From NCBI GenBank assembly GCA_019749805.1, contig JAIEPH010000007.1, forward strand, positions 153,933 through 217,932: 64,000 nucleotides of DNA, read 5' to 3'. The translations under genes were made by a program, and so were the position numbers. Below the pieces are notes generated by a model. It did not search any database. It was not told the DNA's origin and was given only the letters and a program-made list of their open reading frames with translations. Positions 53,094 through 62,478 of this stretch are shown piece after piece; position 1 is the stretch's first letter, and every line of letters starts with the position of its first letter. Source of the DNA: Mycobacteriaceae bacterium. GTDB taxonomy: Bacteria > Actinomycetota > Actinomycetes > Mycobacteriales > Mycobacteriaceae.

Positions 53094-53668
53094 CAGGAAT
53101 TGGCCTTGAATCGGAACACACGGAATCGTTGACGGCCCAGCACTTCACCGGTCTGGTCGGTGTATGTCGACAACCACGTGACGAAATGGCCGGTGCCAAG
53201 CGAGGTCTTCTTCTCGTCGGAAATGTCCTCGAACTCCTGCGTCACCGAGATGACGTCGCCGAGGCGCGGATAGCGTTCGATCTCGAACTCCGAGTTCGTC
53301 GCGACGATGCTGGTGAATCCGGCGTCTTCGATGAACGATGCCGGATTGCGCCCCATCTCCATTGGCACGCCTCCGCGTTCGGCGATGCCTTCGATCTTGG
53401 GGGCGGGCATCGTCCACGTCTGGAGCATGACCGGAGGAGAGACAATGCCGCCGAACCTGGACTTCTCGGCGAATTCAGGATCGAGGTACACCGGGTTCAT
53501 GTCGTCGAGCGCATAACACCAATGCCGAATCATCGGCTGATTCACCGGATCCGGCGCAACGATCGGTTTGCCTGACCCGCCGGTCGGCTGCCCGATGAGC
53601 GCGTCGAGCTTCTTCCGGAACTCCGAATCGGGTTTCTCTTCTTCGCGCAAGCGCTCATCTGGCGTCAC
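53093..53668 (-). CDS. MaoC_N-type dehydratase domain protein (N-terminal half of a split ChsH2)
   Basis: 191 residues. FAS1-like MaoC N-terminal fold: PVNQPMIRHWCYALDDMNPV, YLDPEFAEKSRFGGIVSPPV, QTWTMP, and ISVTQEFEDISDEKKTSLGT. It matches the N-terminal half of ChsH2, which pairs with ChsH1. The stop codon overlaps the DUF35 ATG by one base, and the upstream ACAD gene overlaps its start by four bases. Splitting the fused protein of M. tuberculosis is the odd feature here. Confidence 0.9.
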   Translation of the reverse strand: MTPDERLREEEKPDSEFRKKLDALIGQPTGGSGKPIVAPDPVNQPMIRHWCYALDDMNPVYLDPEFAEKSRFGGIVSPPVMLQTWTMPAPKIEGIAERGGVPMEMGRNPASFIEDAGFTSIVATNSEFEIERYPRLGDVISVTQEFEDISDEKKTSLGTGHFVTWLSTYTDQTGEVLGRQRFRVFRFKANS

Positions 53669-54864
53669 TTCGCATCCCCATTCTGGTTGGCCCGAAGGTC
53701 ACGTGGCGCACGCGGCATAAAAAGCCCCGCCATCGCGATGATGTCGCGCTGTAGTTCATTGGCGCCGCCACCGAAGGTGTTGATCACCGCGGTCCGGTAC
53801 GCCGATTCGAGCGCGCCGCGCAATGGTGCGTCGTCGCCCTTTCGGGTGCCACCGCGGTCCAGCACCTCGAGCAGCTCCCTGGCCACCTGTTGGGTGAGTT
53901 CGGTGCCGAACACCTTGACCGCCGATGCCTCGCCCATGCCGAGTACACCGATCGACATGGCTGCGTTGACACGCAGGTTCATGATCTTGTAGGCCGCGAC
54001 CTGCGCTTCGACCCGAGCGAGCGCCTGCTGCACCCACGGCTGGTCGATGACACGTCCGCCGTCGAGTTCGGTGGACTGCGCCCACACCAGCGTCTTCTCG
54101 AACAGCGGCACGAGCGCACCCATGTTGCCCAGCGCCGCGCGTTCGAAGTTCAGCTGCGTGGTGATTAGCTTCCAGCCCTCGTTCTCGCCCGCGACGATCG
54201 AACTCGCAGGCACTCGAACGTCGTCGTAAAAGGTGTAGAACGTCGACACGCCCGGCATGGTGTGCAGCGGCTTGTACGAAAAGCCTGGCGATGACGTCGG
54301 CACGATGAAGATGGTGATGCCCTTGTGCTTCTTGACCGTCGGATCGGTGCGGGCCGCGAGCCAGATGTAATCGGCGTACGCCGCGCCGCTGGTGAACATC
54401 TTCGCGCCGTTGATGATGTAGTCGTCGCCGTCGCACACGGCCGCTGTGCGTAGCGAAGCCAGATCGCTTCCGGCGGACGGTTCGGAATAGCCGATCGCGA
54501 ACTCGACGGTGCCGTCGAGGATCGCGGGCAGGAACTTCTCCTTCTGCTCTTCGGAGCCGGACTGGGCGAGGGTGGGCCCGACGGTGTTCAGCGTGACGAG
54601 CGGGATGGGCGCGTTGACCCGTTGGGCCTCTTCGAAGAAGATGAACTGCTCGAGTGCGGTAAATCCGCGCCCACCATATTCTTTGGGCCAACCCACGCCG
54701 AGCAGGTTCGCCGCGCCCAGCGCACGCACGCATTCCTTGACGACGTCGCCACCCTCCATGCGGCCGGCCACCGCGGCCACCCGCTCAGGCGTCATCACCG
54801 TCTCCAGCGATGTCCGGATCTCGGCGCGCAGTTCTTTCTGGTCCGACGTGAAGTCCAAGTACAC
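53665..54864 (-). CDS. Acyl-CoA dehydrogenase, FadE29/ChsE1-like
   Basis: 399 residues from GTG 54864 with GGGGAG six bases upstream; it starts VYLDFTSDQKELRAEIRTSL. Motifs: LGVGWPKEYGGRGFTALEQF, AIGYSEPSAGSDLASLRTAA, DYIINGAKMFTSGAAYADYI, and a C-terminal NTFGGGANELQRDIIAMAGL. Probable partner of the ACAD at 51548 in an alpha2beta2 enzyme that dehydrogenates a short side-chain acyl-CoA. The gene begins two bases after the P450 stop codon. A long open frame continues upstream into the P450 gene but is antisense-free noise without a start signal. Confidence 0.9.
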   Translation of the reverse strand: MYLDFTSDQKELRAEIRTSLETVMTPERVAAVAGRMEGGDVVKECVRALGAANLLGVGWPKEYGGRGFTALEQFIFFEEAQRVNAPIPLVTLNTVGPTLAQSGSEEQKEKFLPAILDGTVEFAIGYSEPSAGSDLASLRTAAVCDGDDYIINGAKMFTSGAAYADYIWLAARTDPTVKKHKGITIFIVPTSSPGFSYKPLHTMPGVSTFYTFYDDVRVPASSIVAGENEGWKLITTQLNFERAALGNMGALVPLFEKTLVWAQSTELDGGRVIDQPWVQQALARVEAQVAAYKIMNLRVNAAMSIGVLGMGEASAVKVFGTELTQQVARELLEVLDRGGTRKGDDAPLRGALESAYRTAVINTFGGGANELQRDIIAMAGLFMPRAPRDLRANQNGDAK

Positions 54865-54866
54865 GG

Positions 54867-56075
54867 CTAACTCCCCGTTCCCAATCGCACTGGCATGCGT
54901 TTGACGCCGGGCACCATGGTCGCTCGCATCCGGTCGACCTCGCCGACCAATTCGAGCTTGGGGTATCTCCCGAGCAATACCTCGAAGAAGACAATCGCCT
55001 CGAGGCGGGCCAACTGCGCTCCGACGCACGAGTGCTCGCCGCACCCAAAGGCGATGTGGGGATTCGGAAGCCGGTCGATTCTGAACTCCTCGGCGTCCAT
55101 GCCGAAGATCTCCTCGTCGCGGTTGGCCGAGCCGTAGAGCATCACGACGGTGTCGCCTGCGCGGATGTGTTGCCCGCGGATCTCGACGTCGACGGTCGCG
55201 GTACGCGCCATGTGGGTCACCGGGCTGCACCAGCGCAACATCTCCTCCACCGCACCGGGGATCAGCGCCGGATCCTTGACGAGCTCCGCGCAGATGTCCG
55301 GATGCTCGATGAGCGCCAACGTGCCAAGTGCGATCAGGTTGCGGGTCGTTTCGTTGCCCGCCACGAGCAACAGGAACGCGAAGTTCAGCAGGTCGTCGTC
55401 GGTCAACCTCGCCCCGTCGACCTCGGCGGCGGTCAGCACCGACAGCATGTCGTTCCGCGGTTCGGTCCGCCTGGCGGCGATCAGCTGCTGGAAGTACTCG
55501 AACAGCTCCCCGATGGCCACCATCGAATCGAGCTCGATCTCGGGATCGGCGTTTCCGGTGCATGCGTCTGACCACCGGCGGAACCTCTCCCAGTCGTCGG
55601 GTGGAGCGCCGAGCAGTTCGGCGATCATCCGGGTGGGCAACGGTGCCGCAAGAGTCTCGGCGAACTCCACAATGGAATCGGCGCGGATGTCGGCCAGGAC
55701 GCCGTAGACGATCTCGCGCACCTTGGTTTCGAGGATCGCGACGTGCCGCCGGGTGAACCCCGTGTTGATCAGCTTGCGAAGCTGCCTGTGCCGCGGCGGG
55801 TCGGTGAAAATAAGGTTCCCCTCCTGTACCGGATTGGGAAATCCAGGGTCGGGGATCGTGATGCCCTTTGTCGAAGAGAACTTTTCCGGGTTCGTGGACA
55901 CATACCTGATGTCCTCGTACTTCAGCAGCGCCCAGAACTTGGTGACGTCGTTCCAGCTGACCGGATCTGTTGCGCGCAGCTCCTTGTAGGCCGGGTAGGG
56001 GTCGCCGATGAAGAAGTCGGGCGAGTGCAGAGGGACTTCGGTACGCACGGCGGCCTCCCTCGGTCCATCAGACAT
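54867..56075 (-). CDS. Cytochrome P450
   Basis: 402 residues. I-helix oxygen-binding motif AGNETT (239-244), ExxR as E278-M-L-R281, and the heme loop IAFGCGEHSCVGAQLARLE with the ligand Cys350. It is soluble and actinobacterial in type. By analogy with cyp125 at the head of the igr operon it may hydroxylate the terminal carbon of a sterol or terpenoid side chain so that it can be activated to a CoA ester. Redox partners (ferredoxin, reductase) are not encoded nearby. It is the first gene of the operon, 166 bases from the divergent ALDH gene. Confidence 0.93.
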   Translation of the reverse strand: MSDGPREAAVRTEVPLHSPDFFIGDPYPAYKELRATDPVSWNDVTKFWALLKYEDIRYVSTNPEKFSSTKGITIPDPGFPNPVQEGNLIFTDPPRHRQLRKLINTGFTRRHVAILETKVREIVYGVLADIRADSIVEFAETLAAPLPTRMIAELLGAPPDDWERFRRWSDACTGNADPEIELDSMVAIGELFEYFQQLIAARRTEPRNDMLSVLTAAEVDGARLTDDDLLNFAFLLLVAGNETTRNLIALGTLALIEHPDICAELVKDPALIPGAVEEMLRWCSPVTHMARTATVDVEIRGQHIRAGDTVVMLYGSANRDEEIFGMDAEEFRIDRLPNPHIAFGCGEHSCVGAQLARLEAIVFFEVLLGRYPKLELVGEVDRMRATMVPGVKRMPVRLGTGS

Positions 56076-56111
56076 ATCAAGGCAATCTGTCCGATTCTTT
56101 ATGTGTCTACC

Positions 56112-56207
56112 TTGACGGCGTTGTCGCTGTCAATGATCAATGATCTGTTGAAATTCAGCCGAGTTGGACGTTGATGATTGACGGGGCGTGTCCGACAGGT
56201 GTACACC
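56112..56207. promoter_or_regulatory. Candidate operators in the P450/ALDH divergent promoter
   Basis: TTGAC-N12-GTCAA (56112-56133) and the 10-bp palindrome GGTGTACACC (56198-56207) lie in the 166-base gap between the divergent operons. Either could bind the TetR protein encoded at the end of the left operon. Confidence 0.45.
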
Positions 56208-56241
56208 AAGTGTTGACCGACCGACCCGGTGAGGAAACGAT

Positions 56242-57705
56242 ATGGCCGACGCGCGTCCCCTCCTCGATTCATATGAGCTCTACATCGACGGCGGTTGGGT
56301 GGAGGCCGACAGCGGCCGCTATGACGACATTTCGCCGGCGACGGAGGCGGTGATCGCCCAGGCCCCGGATGCCGGGATCGCCGACGTGGACGCCGCGATC
56401 TCAGCTGCGCGACGAGCATTCGACTCCGGACCGTGGGCCCACGCGTCGGCCGAGGAACGGGCGCAATGGCTCAATCAGTTGGGCAATGCACTCATGGAGC
56501 GTGCAGACGAGTTCTTCGCGCTGTCGCAGGCGGAGTGGGGCTGTACCGCGAACGAGCGCATGATCCAGATCGACGGTCCGGCCTTTATGGCGATGAACAC
56601 GGCCGAACTCGCACTGCAACTCGACGACACGCCAATCAGTCCGTTCGGGGCAGCCGGAACGACGCTGCTTCGTCACGAGCCGCAGGGTGTCGTGTCGATC
56701 CTGACACCGTGGAACTTCCCGCACAGCCTCAACGTGATGAAGGTGAGTCGCGCGTTGGCTGCAGGCAATACCATCGTGCTCAAACCCTCACCTCTGACCC
56801 CGCTGGCGGGGCTCGCGCTCGCACGAATCATCGACGAGCACACCGATATTCCCCCCGGAGTGATCAACGTCGTCACTCCGAGCGCGGTCGAGGCGAGCAA
56901 GCTGCTGACGACCGACCCGCGTATTGACATGGTGAGCTTCACCGGAAGCTCCGTCGTCGGCCGCGAGGTGATGGCCGCCGCGGGTGGCACCATGAAGCGA
57001 ATCCTGCTCGAGTGCGGGGGAAAGTCGGCTGGTATTTTTCTCGATGATGTCGAGGTGACCGACGAACTGTTGGAACGGTTCCTTTTCGACGGCTGCTCCC
57101 TGCATGCCGGGCAGGCATGCATCCTGCAGAGCCGTTTGCTGCTGCCCGAACGACTCCACGACGTGGTCGTGGACAGGCTGGTCGAGTTGGCTAAGAGTGT
57201 AAAGGTCGGCAACTCAACGGATCCCGATGTGCAGATGGGTCCCCTCATCAGTCGTACCCAACTGGAGCGAGTCGAGGCGCATGTCGCAGCCGCCGTCGAC
57301 GAGGGCGCCACACTGGTCGCAGGCGGCCGACGCCCGCCGGGCCTGGACAAAGGCTTCTACTACGAGCCGACGATCCTGACCGGCGTTGCCCAGGACTCGG
57401 TGATCGCGCAGGAAGAGGTGTTCGGACCGGTGTTGACGGTTCTGAGCTACCGCGACGATGACGAGGCGGTCGCGATCGCCAACAACTCGCAGTACGGGCT
57501 TTCGGGTGCGGTGTGGGGCGGCGACGTCGACCGTGCTGTTGCAGTGGCCCGACGCGTCCGCACCGGGCAGATCGCCGTGAACGGCTGCATCCCAGGCGAT
57601 GCACCGTTCGGCGGTTTCAAACAGAGCGGGCTGGGGCGCGAAGGTGGTGGACTACCGGGGCTGTACAGCTACATGGAGCAGAAGGCCATCGGAATTCCCG
57701 CGTGA
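56242..57705 (+). CDS. Aldehyde dehydrogenase (NAD(P)+-dependent)
   Basis: 487 residues. Catalytic Glu257 (KRILLECGGKSAG) and Cys293 (LHAGQACILQSRLL) are at the classical spacing; VSIMTPWNFP-like SILTPWNFPHSL binds the cofactor region; a closing APFGGFKQSGLGREGG. The enzyme oxidises an aldehyde to a carboxylate. It is divergent from the P450, and probably oxidises the aldehyde made from the P450 alcohol product, before CoA activation by the next gene. The next gene overlaps its stop codon. Confidence 0.93.
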   Translation: MADARPLLDSYELYIDGGWVEADSGRYDDISPATEAVIAQAPDAGIADVDAAISAARRAFDSGPWAHASAEERAQWLNQLGNALMERADEFFALSQAEWGCTANERMIQIDGPAFMAMNTAELALQLDDTPISPFGAAGTTLLRHEPQGVVSILTPWNFPHSLNVMKVSRALAAGNTIVLKPSPLTPLAGLALARIIDEHTDIPPGVINVVTPSAVEASKLLTTDPRIDMVSFTGSSVVGREVMAAAGGTMKRILLECGGKSAGIFLDDVEVTDELLERFLFDGCSLHAGQACILQSRLLLPERLHDVVVDRLVELAKSVKVGNSTDPDVQMGPLISRTQLERVEAHVAAAVDEGATLVAGGRRPPGLDKGFYYEPTILTGVAQDSVIAQEEVFGPVLTVLSYRDDDEAVAIANNSQYGLSGAVWGGDVDRAVAVARRVRTGQIAVNGCIPGDAPFGGFKQSGLGREGGGLPGLYSYMEQKAIGIPA

Positions 57706-60071
57706 TGGCGGCGCTGGAGGGTCTACGCGTCGTCGAGATCGCCGAAGATATCGCCGGGCCGTACTGCACGAAGCTGCTCGTCGATCTCGGCGCCGAGGTC
57801 ACGAAGATCGAGCCACCGACCGGGGATCCGATGCGGCGCTGGGGACCGTTTCCCGGCGGAATCTCCGATCCGAACAAGTCGGGTCTGTTCGAGTACCTCA
57901 ATGCAGGGAAGCGCGGCGCCACAATCGATCTCGACAGCGATGCAGCAGGGGCAGGCAAGCTGATCGCGCAGGCGCACCTGTTGGTCGACGGCTTGCCGCC
58001 GGGAACGCTGGACCGGCTGGGCCTTGGCATGGACGCGCTGCTGGCCCTTAACCCCGACCTCGTCATCATCCGTATCTCGGACTTCGGACACCACGGTCCA
58101 TGGCGTGACCGTGCTGCGACATCCTTGACGGTGCAGGCGGCTTCGGGCTGGGTCAACAACAGAGATCCCGGTCGGCCGCCGGTACAGGCCGGCGGACGGA
58201 TATCCGAGTACGTCGCCGGCGGGTACGGTGCACTGGCCGCCCTCACGGCGTTGAGATCCGCACCTGGCCCGTTCATCGAGGTAGATGTGTCGGTACTCGA
58301 GTCGCTGTTGTCGACACTTCCGTATCCGATGCTGCTGGCCGAAAAGATGAAAAACCTAGGAATGCCGGCGAACACACGATCTGCGCCGATGATGGGCATC
58401 GTCCGCGCTGCGGATGGCTGGGTAGGAATCAACTGTCTTACAGGACAGCACTGGCTGGACGCCTGCGCAATGCTCGGATTGCCCGAGTACGGAGAACAGC
58501 AGATCGAGATCATGCTCGGCGGGCCGGAGCGCGCCGAGTTCTTCGAGAAGGCTCAGCCATGGCTCTCGGAACAGAAGGTCGGCGACATCGTCGAACTCAG
58601 TCAGGCGATGCGGGTTCCCGCGTCACCCGTCAACGACGGCGGGTCCGTCTTCGAGTGCGCCCAGTACCTCGACCGAGGCTTCTTCATCGACGCTGGTGGT
58701 GACGGCTGGTCATTCCGTCGGCCCGGCGCACCCTTTCGCCTGTCGAAGACTCCAGTCTCGCCGCCTCGGCCCGCGCCGCTGCTCGGCACCGTCGCCGCCG
58801 ATGTCGCACCGCAGAGTGATCCGCAGTTCGGCGCGCAAGCGAACCCCGCCTTACCGTTCGCGGACATCAAAGTTCTTGACTTGACGACCTTCTGGGCGGG
58901 CGCATATCTGACGTGCTATCTCGGCGCGTTCGGAGCCGAAATCGTCAAAGTCGAATCCATCCAACGGCCCGACGGGTTCCGCTACTCGGGCGCGTGGGCA
59001 CATGAGGGCGACCGCTGGTACGAGCGCGGCGGACTCTGGCAGGCCACCAATCTCAACAAGCGCGACATCACTCTCGATCTCACGTCCGAAGAAGGTCGCG
59101 ACCTCGTCCGCCGCCTGGTTCGGCAAGCCGACGTCGTGGTGGAGAACTTCTCGCCGCGGGTGATCGAACAATTCGGGCTGGACTATGAATCGCTGGTCGA
59201 GATCAAGCCGGACACCATCCTCGTGCGGATGCCGGGTTATGGGCTGGAGGGGCCTTGGCGTGACTACGTCGGATGGGCGCTGAACTTCGAACAGACATCG
59301 GGCATGGCCGCCGTCACCGGTTACCCCGATGGTCCACCCTGCACCCTGCAGGGCCCCGCCGACCCGATCGTCGGGGTGCACGCGGGCCTAGCGCTACTCG
59401 CCGCGCTCGAGCACCGCCGCCGCACCGGCGAAGGCCAGCTCATCGAGATCGCGCAGATCGAGGTGGCCGCGTGCGTTGCCGCCGAGCCCGTCATCGAATA
59501 CTCCATGAACGGAAGCGTGCAGCCGCGCACAGGGAACCGGCACCGCGGCCTCCTGCAGGGTGTCTACCCGACAGTCGCCGATGACGTCTGGGTGGCGCTG
59601 TCGGTGCGCGACGACACGGACTGGACACAACTGGCAGAGGTGCTGGGCAGACCCGAACTCATCGCCCACCGCCGTTTTGTGTCGGCGGCCGAGAGGGAAC
59701 GCTCACACGACGACTTCGACGACGCGGTCGCCGGGTGGACGCGTACCCGCACCGCGGACGAGATTGTCGACACCCTTGGCGCACAGCTTATTCCGGTCGA
59801 ACGCGTGATGACGGCCGATCGGATGTACCACATCGAACAACTCGATGAACGCGGATACTACGAAGCCTTCGAGCATCCGATCACCGGTGTGCACCGCTAT
59901 CCGGGTTGGCCGTTCACCATGACGCCCGGACCGCCCAGCCACCACCGATTCGCGCCGCCGACACTCGGACAGCACAACGCCGAAGTCCTGCACGGCTTAG
60001 GGCTGTCGGATGAAGCGATCGAGGATCTGCGTGCGCGCCGTGTGATCGGCGAGACCGTACTCAACAAGTAA
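57705..60071 (+). CDS. Double-domain CaiB/BaiF family III CoA-transferase
   Basis: 788 residues from ATG 57705 (GTG 57702 is the alternative). Two CoA-transferase III domains in tandem: first about 1-385 (LRVVEIAEDIAGPYCTKLLV, LVIIRISDFGHHGPWRDRAA), second about 388-788 (IKVLDLTTFWAGAYLTCYLG, TILVRMPGYGLEGPWRDYVG). Family III enzymes use a catalytic Asp; it is present in the second half (Asp553 in GPADPIVG) but reads Glu168 in the first (ISEYVAG). The protein may be an internal pseudodimer with one active site. It should transfer CoA to the acid formed by the neighbouring ALDH. It converges with the giant repeat gene. Confidence 0.9.
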   Translation: MAALEGLRVVEIAEDIAGPYCTKLLVDLGAEVTKIEPPTGDPMRRWGPFPGGISDPNKSGLFEYLNAGKRGATIDLDSDAAGAGKLIAQAHLLVDGLPPGTLDRLGLGMDALLALNPDLVIIRISDFGHHGPWRDRAATSLTVQAASGWVNNRDPGRPPVQAGGRISEYVAGGYGALAALTALRSAPGPFIEVDVSVLESLLSTLPYPMLLAEKMKNLGMPANTRSAPMMGIVRAADGWVGINCLTGQHWLDACAMLGLPEYGEQQIEIMLGGPERAEFFEKAQPWLSEQKVGDIVELSQAMRVPASPVNDGGSVFECAQYLDRGFFIDAGGDGWSFRRPGAPFRLSKTPVSPPRPAPLLGTVAADVAPQSDPQFGAQANPALPFADIKVLDLTTFWAGAYLTCYLGAFGAEIVKVESIQRPDGFRYSGAWAHEGDRWYERGGLWQATNLNKRDITLDLTSEEGRDLVRRLVRQADVVVENFSPRVIEQFGLDYESLVEIKPDTILVRMPGYGLEGPWRDYVGWALNFEQTSGMAAVTGYPDGPPCTLQGPADPIVGVHAGLALLAALEHRRRTGEGQLIEIAQIEVAACVAAEPVIEYSMNGSVQPRTGNRHRGLLQGVYPTVADDVWVALSVRDDTDWTQLAEVLGRPELIAHRRFVSAAERERSHDDFDDAVAGWTRTRTADEIVDTLGAQLIPVERVMTADRMYHIEQLDERGYYEAFEHPITGVHRYPGWPFTMTPGPPSHHRFAPPTLGQHNAEVLHGLGLSDEAIEDLRARRVIGETVLNK

Positions 60072-60077
60072 TCCCGA

Positions 60078-62478
60078 TCACACAATCAGATCGTGCCCGA
60101 GGTTGATGGTGGTGATGGTGGTGGTGGGGGTGCCTTTGGTGGGGGTGAGGGTGGTGAGGATGGCGGCGTGGGTGCTGTCGTCGGTGAGCAGGATGGTGTC
60201 GGTGAATCCGCCTGGCAGGTCGAGGGTTGGGCCGGTTTGGATGCCGGTGTCGGTGTCGATGATTGCTGCGTGGGTGGCGCCGGTGGTGTCGGTGTAGGTC
60301 AATAGTGCGCGGGTGTGGTCGGGGTTCAGGGTCAGGTTGTCGATCGCGCCGGTGTAGGTCAGTGGGGTGGCCGCGTGACCGGTGGCGGTATTGAAGACGG
60401 TGAGCACGGTGGCGACGACGTCCTCGCTGCCGGCGCGTATTTCGGTGATCAGGTAGGCGCGGTCGCGGTCGGGGTCGGCTTGTAGTGAGTGCACGCGTCC
60501 GTCGATTTGTTCTGAGGTGAGGAGTGTGCCGGTGTCCAGGTCGATGACGGTCAGGATGGTCTTGGTGGGGGTGTTGCTGGTTCCGGTGCTGGTGGTGACG
60601 ATGACCGCGATGGCAGGACTGCTCTGTGAGTGTTCGAACAGGAACGTGTTCTGCGACAGGGTGTCTGGCTGGCTGAATGTGCCGGTCAGGTCGACGGTGT
60701 GGCCGCGTTGTTGGCCGTCGAAGTAGTCGAAGACCGCGACGTGGGCGATGCTATCGGGGCGGGTGGTGAAGGTGATTACGGTCCTGCCCAGTTGGCCGAA
60801 CGTCACGACGGTTTCGTTGCCGACAAAGGTGAGGTCGTCGCCTTTGAGGGCGCCGGAGTAGGTGTCGATGAATCTCACGGTGACCGTGTCGAGTCCGGTT
60901 ACCTGTGACCTCACCACGGTGGACAGCACGGCGGTGGCTTCGTGCGGGTATTGCACCGACAGGAAGTGGCCGTTGACCGTTTGGGTGTTGACCAGTTGGC
61001 CGTCGGCCATGTCGATGGTCGTCAGGGTGGTCGTAGCGGGGTCGCTGGTGGAGGTGCTGATGATGCCGCCACGAAGATCGCCGAGTTCGATGTTGACGAT
61101 GTCGCCGATGATGGTCAGCGGGGCACCTATCGCGGTGTCGGTGGCGGTGTCCACCAGGACCACGGTGTGACCAGTCCCCACCCCTGAGATGAGCACATCG
61201 GTGACCACCAAGGCACGCGAACCATCCGCGTTGTAGCGCACCGAATCCAACGTCCCCGCCAACCCCAACGAGGAAGCAATGGTGCCGGTGCCGAGGTTGA
61301 TGGTGGTGATGGTGGTGGTGGGGGTGCCTTTGGTGGGGGTGAGGGTGGTGAGGATGGCGGCGCGGGTGCTGTCGTCGGTGAGCAGGATGGTGTCGGTGAA
61401 TCCGCCTGTCAGATTGAGGATTTGGCCGGTTTGGGTGGCGGTGGCGGTGTCGATGATTGCCGCGTGGGTGGCGCCGGTGGTGTCGGTGTAGGTCAATAGT
61501 GCGCGGGTGTGGTCGGGGTTGAGTATCAGGGTGTTGATTTCGCCGGTGTAGGTCAGCGAGGGGGCCACCGTGCCACCGGTGGTGGTGTTGAGGACGGTGA
61601 GCACGGTGGCGATGACGTCCTCGCTGCTGGCGTGTATTTCGGTGATCAGGTAGGCGCGGTCGCGGTTGGGGTCGGCTTGTAGCGAGTGCACGCGTCCGTC
61701 GATTTGTGTGCTGGTGACGGCCGCGGCTTGGTTCTGGTCAATGGTGTCCAGGTCGATGGTGGTCAGGATGGTTTTCGCGTTGCTGGGGTTGGTGCCGGTG
61801 CTGGTGGTGACGATGACCGCGGTGGAATGGCCGGTTTGTGAGTGTTCGAACAGGAACGTGTTCTGCGACAGGGTGTCTGGCTGGCTGAATGTGCCGGTCA
61901 GGTTGATGGTGTGGCCGCGTTGTTGGCCGTCGAAGTAGTCGAAGACCGCGACGTGGGCGATGCTATCGGGGCGGGTGGTGAAGGTGATTACGGTCCTGCC
62001 CAGTTGGCCGAACGTCACGACGGTTTCGTTGCCGACAAAGGTGAGGTCGTCGCCTTTGAGGGCGCCGGAGTAGGTGTCGATGAATCTCACGGTGACCGTG
62101 TCGAGTCCGGTTACCTGTGACCTCACCACGGTGGACAGCACGGCGGTGGCTTCGTGCGGGTATTGCACCGACAGGAAGTGGCCGTTGACCGTTTGGGTGT
62201 TGACCAGTTGGCCGTCGGCCATGTCGATGGTCGTCAGGGTGGTCGTAGCGGGGTCGCTGGTGGAGGTGCTGATGATGCCGCCACGAAGATCGCCGAGTTC
62301 GATGTTGACGATGTCGCCGATGATGGTCAGCGGCGCGGTTATCGCGGTGTCGGTGGCGGTGTCCACCAGGACCACGGTGTGACTGGTCCCCGCCCCGGAG
62401 GTGAGCACATCGGTGACCACCAAGGCACGCGAACCATCGGCGCTATACCGCACCGAACCCAACACCCCCGCCAAATCC
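60078..62478 (-). repeat. 1212-bp near-identical tandem unit within the giant protein
   Basis: Unit A spans about 61267-62478 and unit B about 60078-61266. The stretch 61841-62394 is almost base-for-base repeated at 60629-61182, a period of exactly 1212 bases (404 codons). The outer parts of the units have diverged. This level of DNA identity means recent duplication or active gene conversion, and it may confound assembly. Confidence 0.9.

Noticed and set aside
54622..54870. Plus-strand frame over the start of the ACAD gene
   Set aside because: Antisense shadow of the dehydrogenase gene without a start signal.
53665..55575. Extended acyl-CoA dehydrogenase frame reaching into the P450 gene
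   Set aside because: The extra N-terminal part is Arg-rich shadow of the P450 gene; the ACAD domain begins at the GTG 54864, which has a ribosome-binding site.
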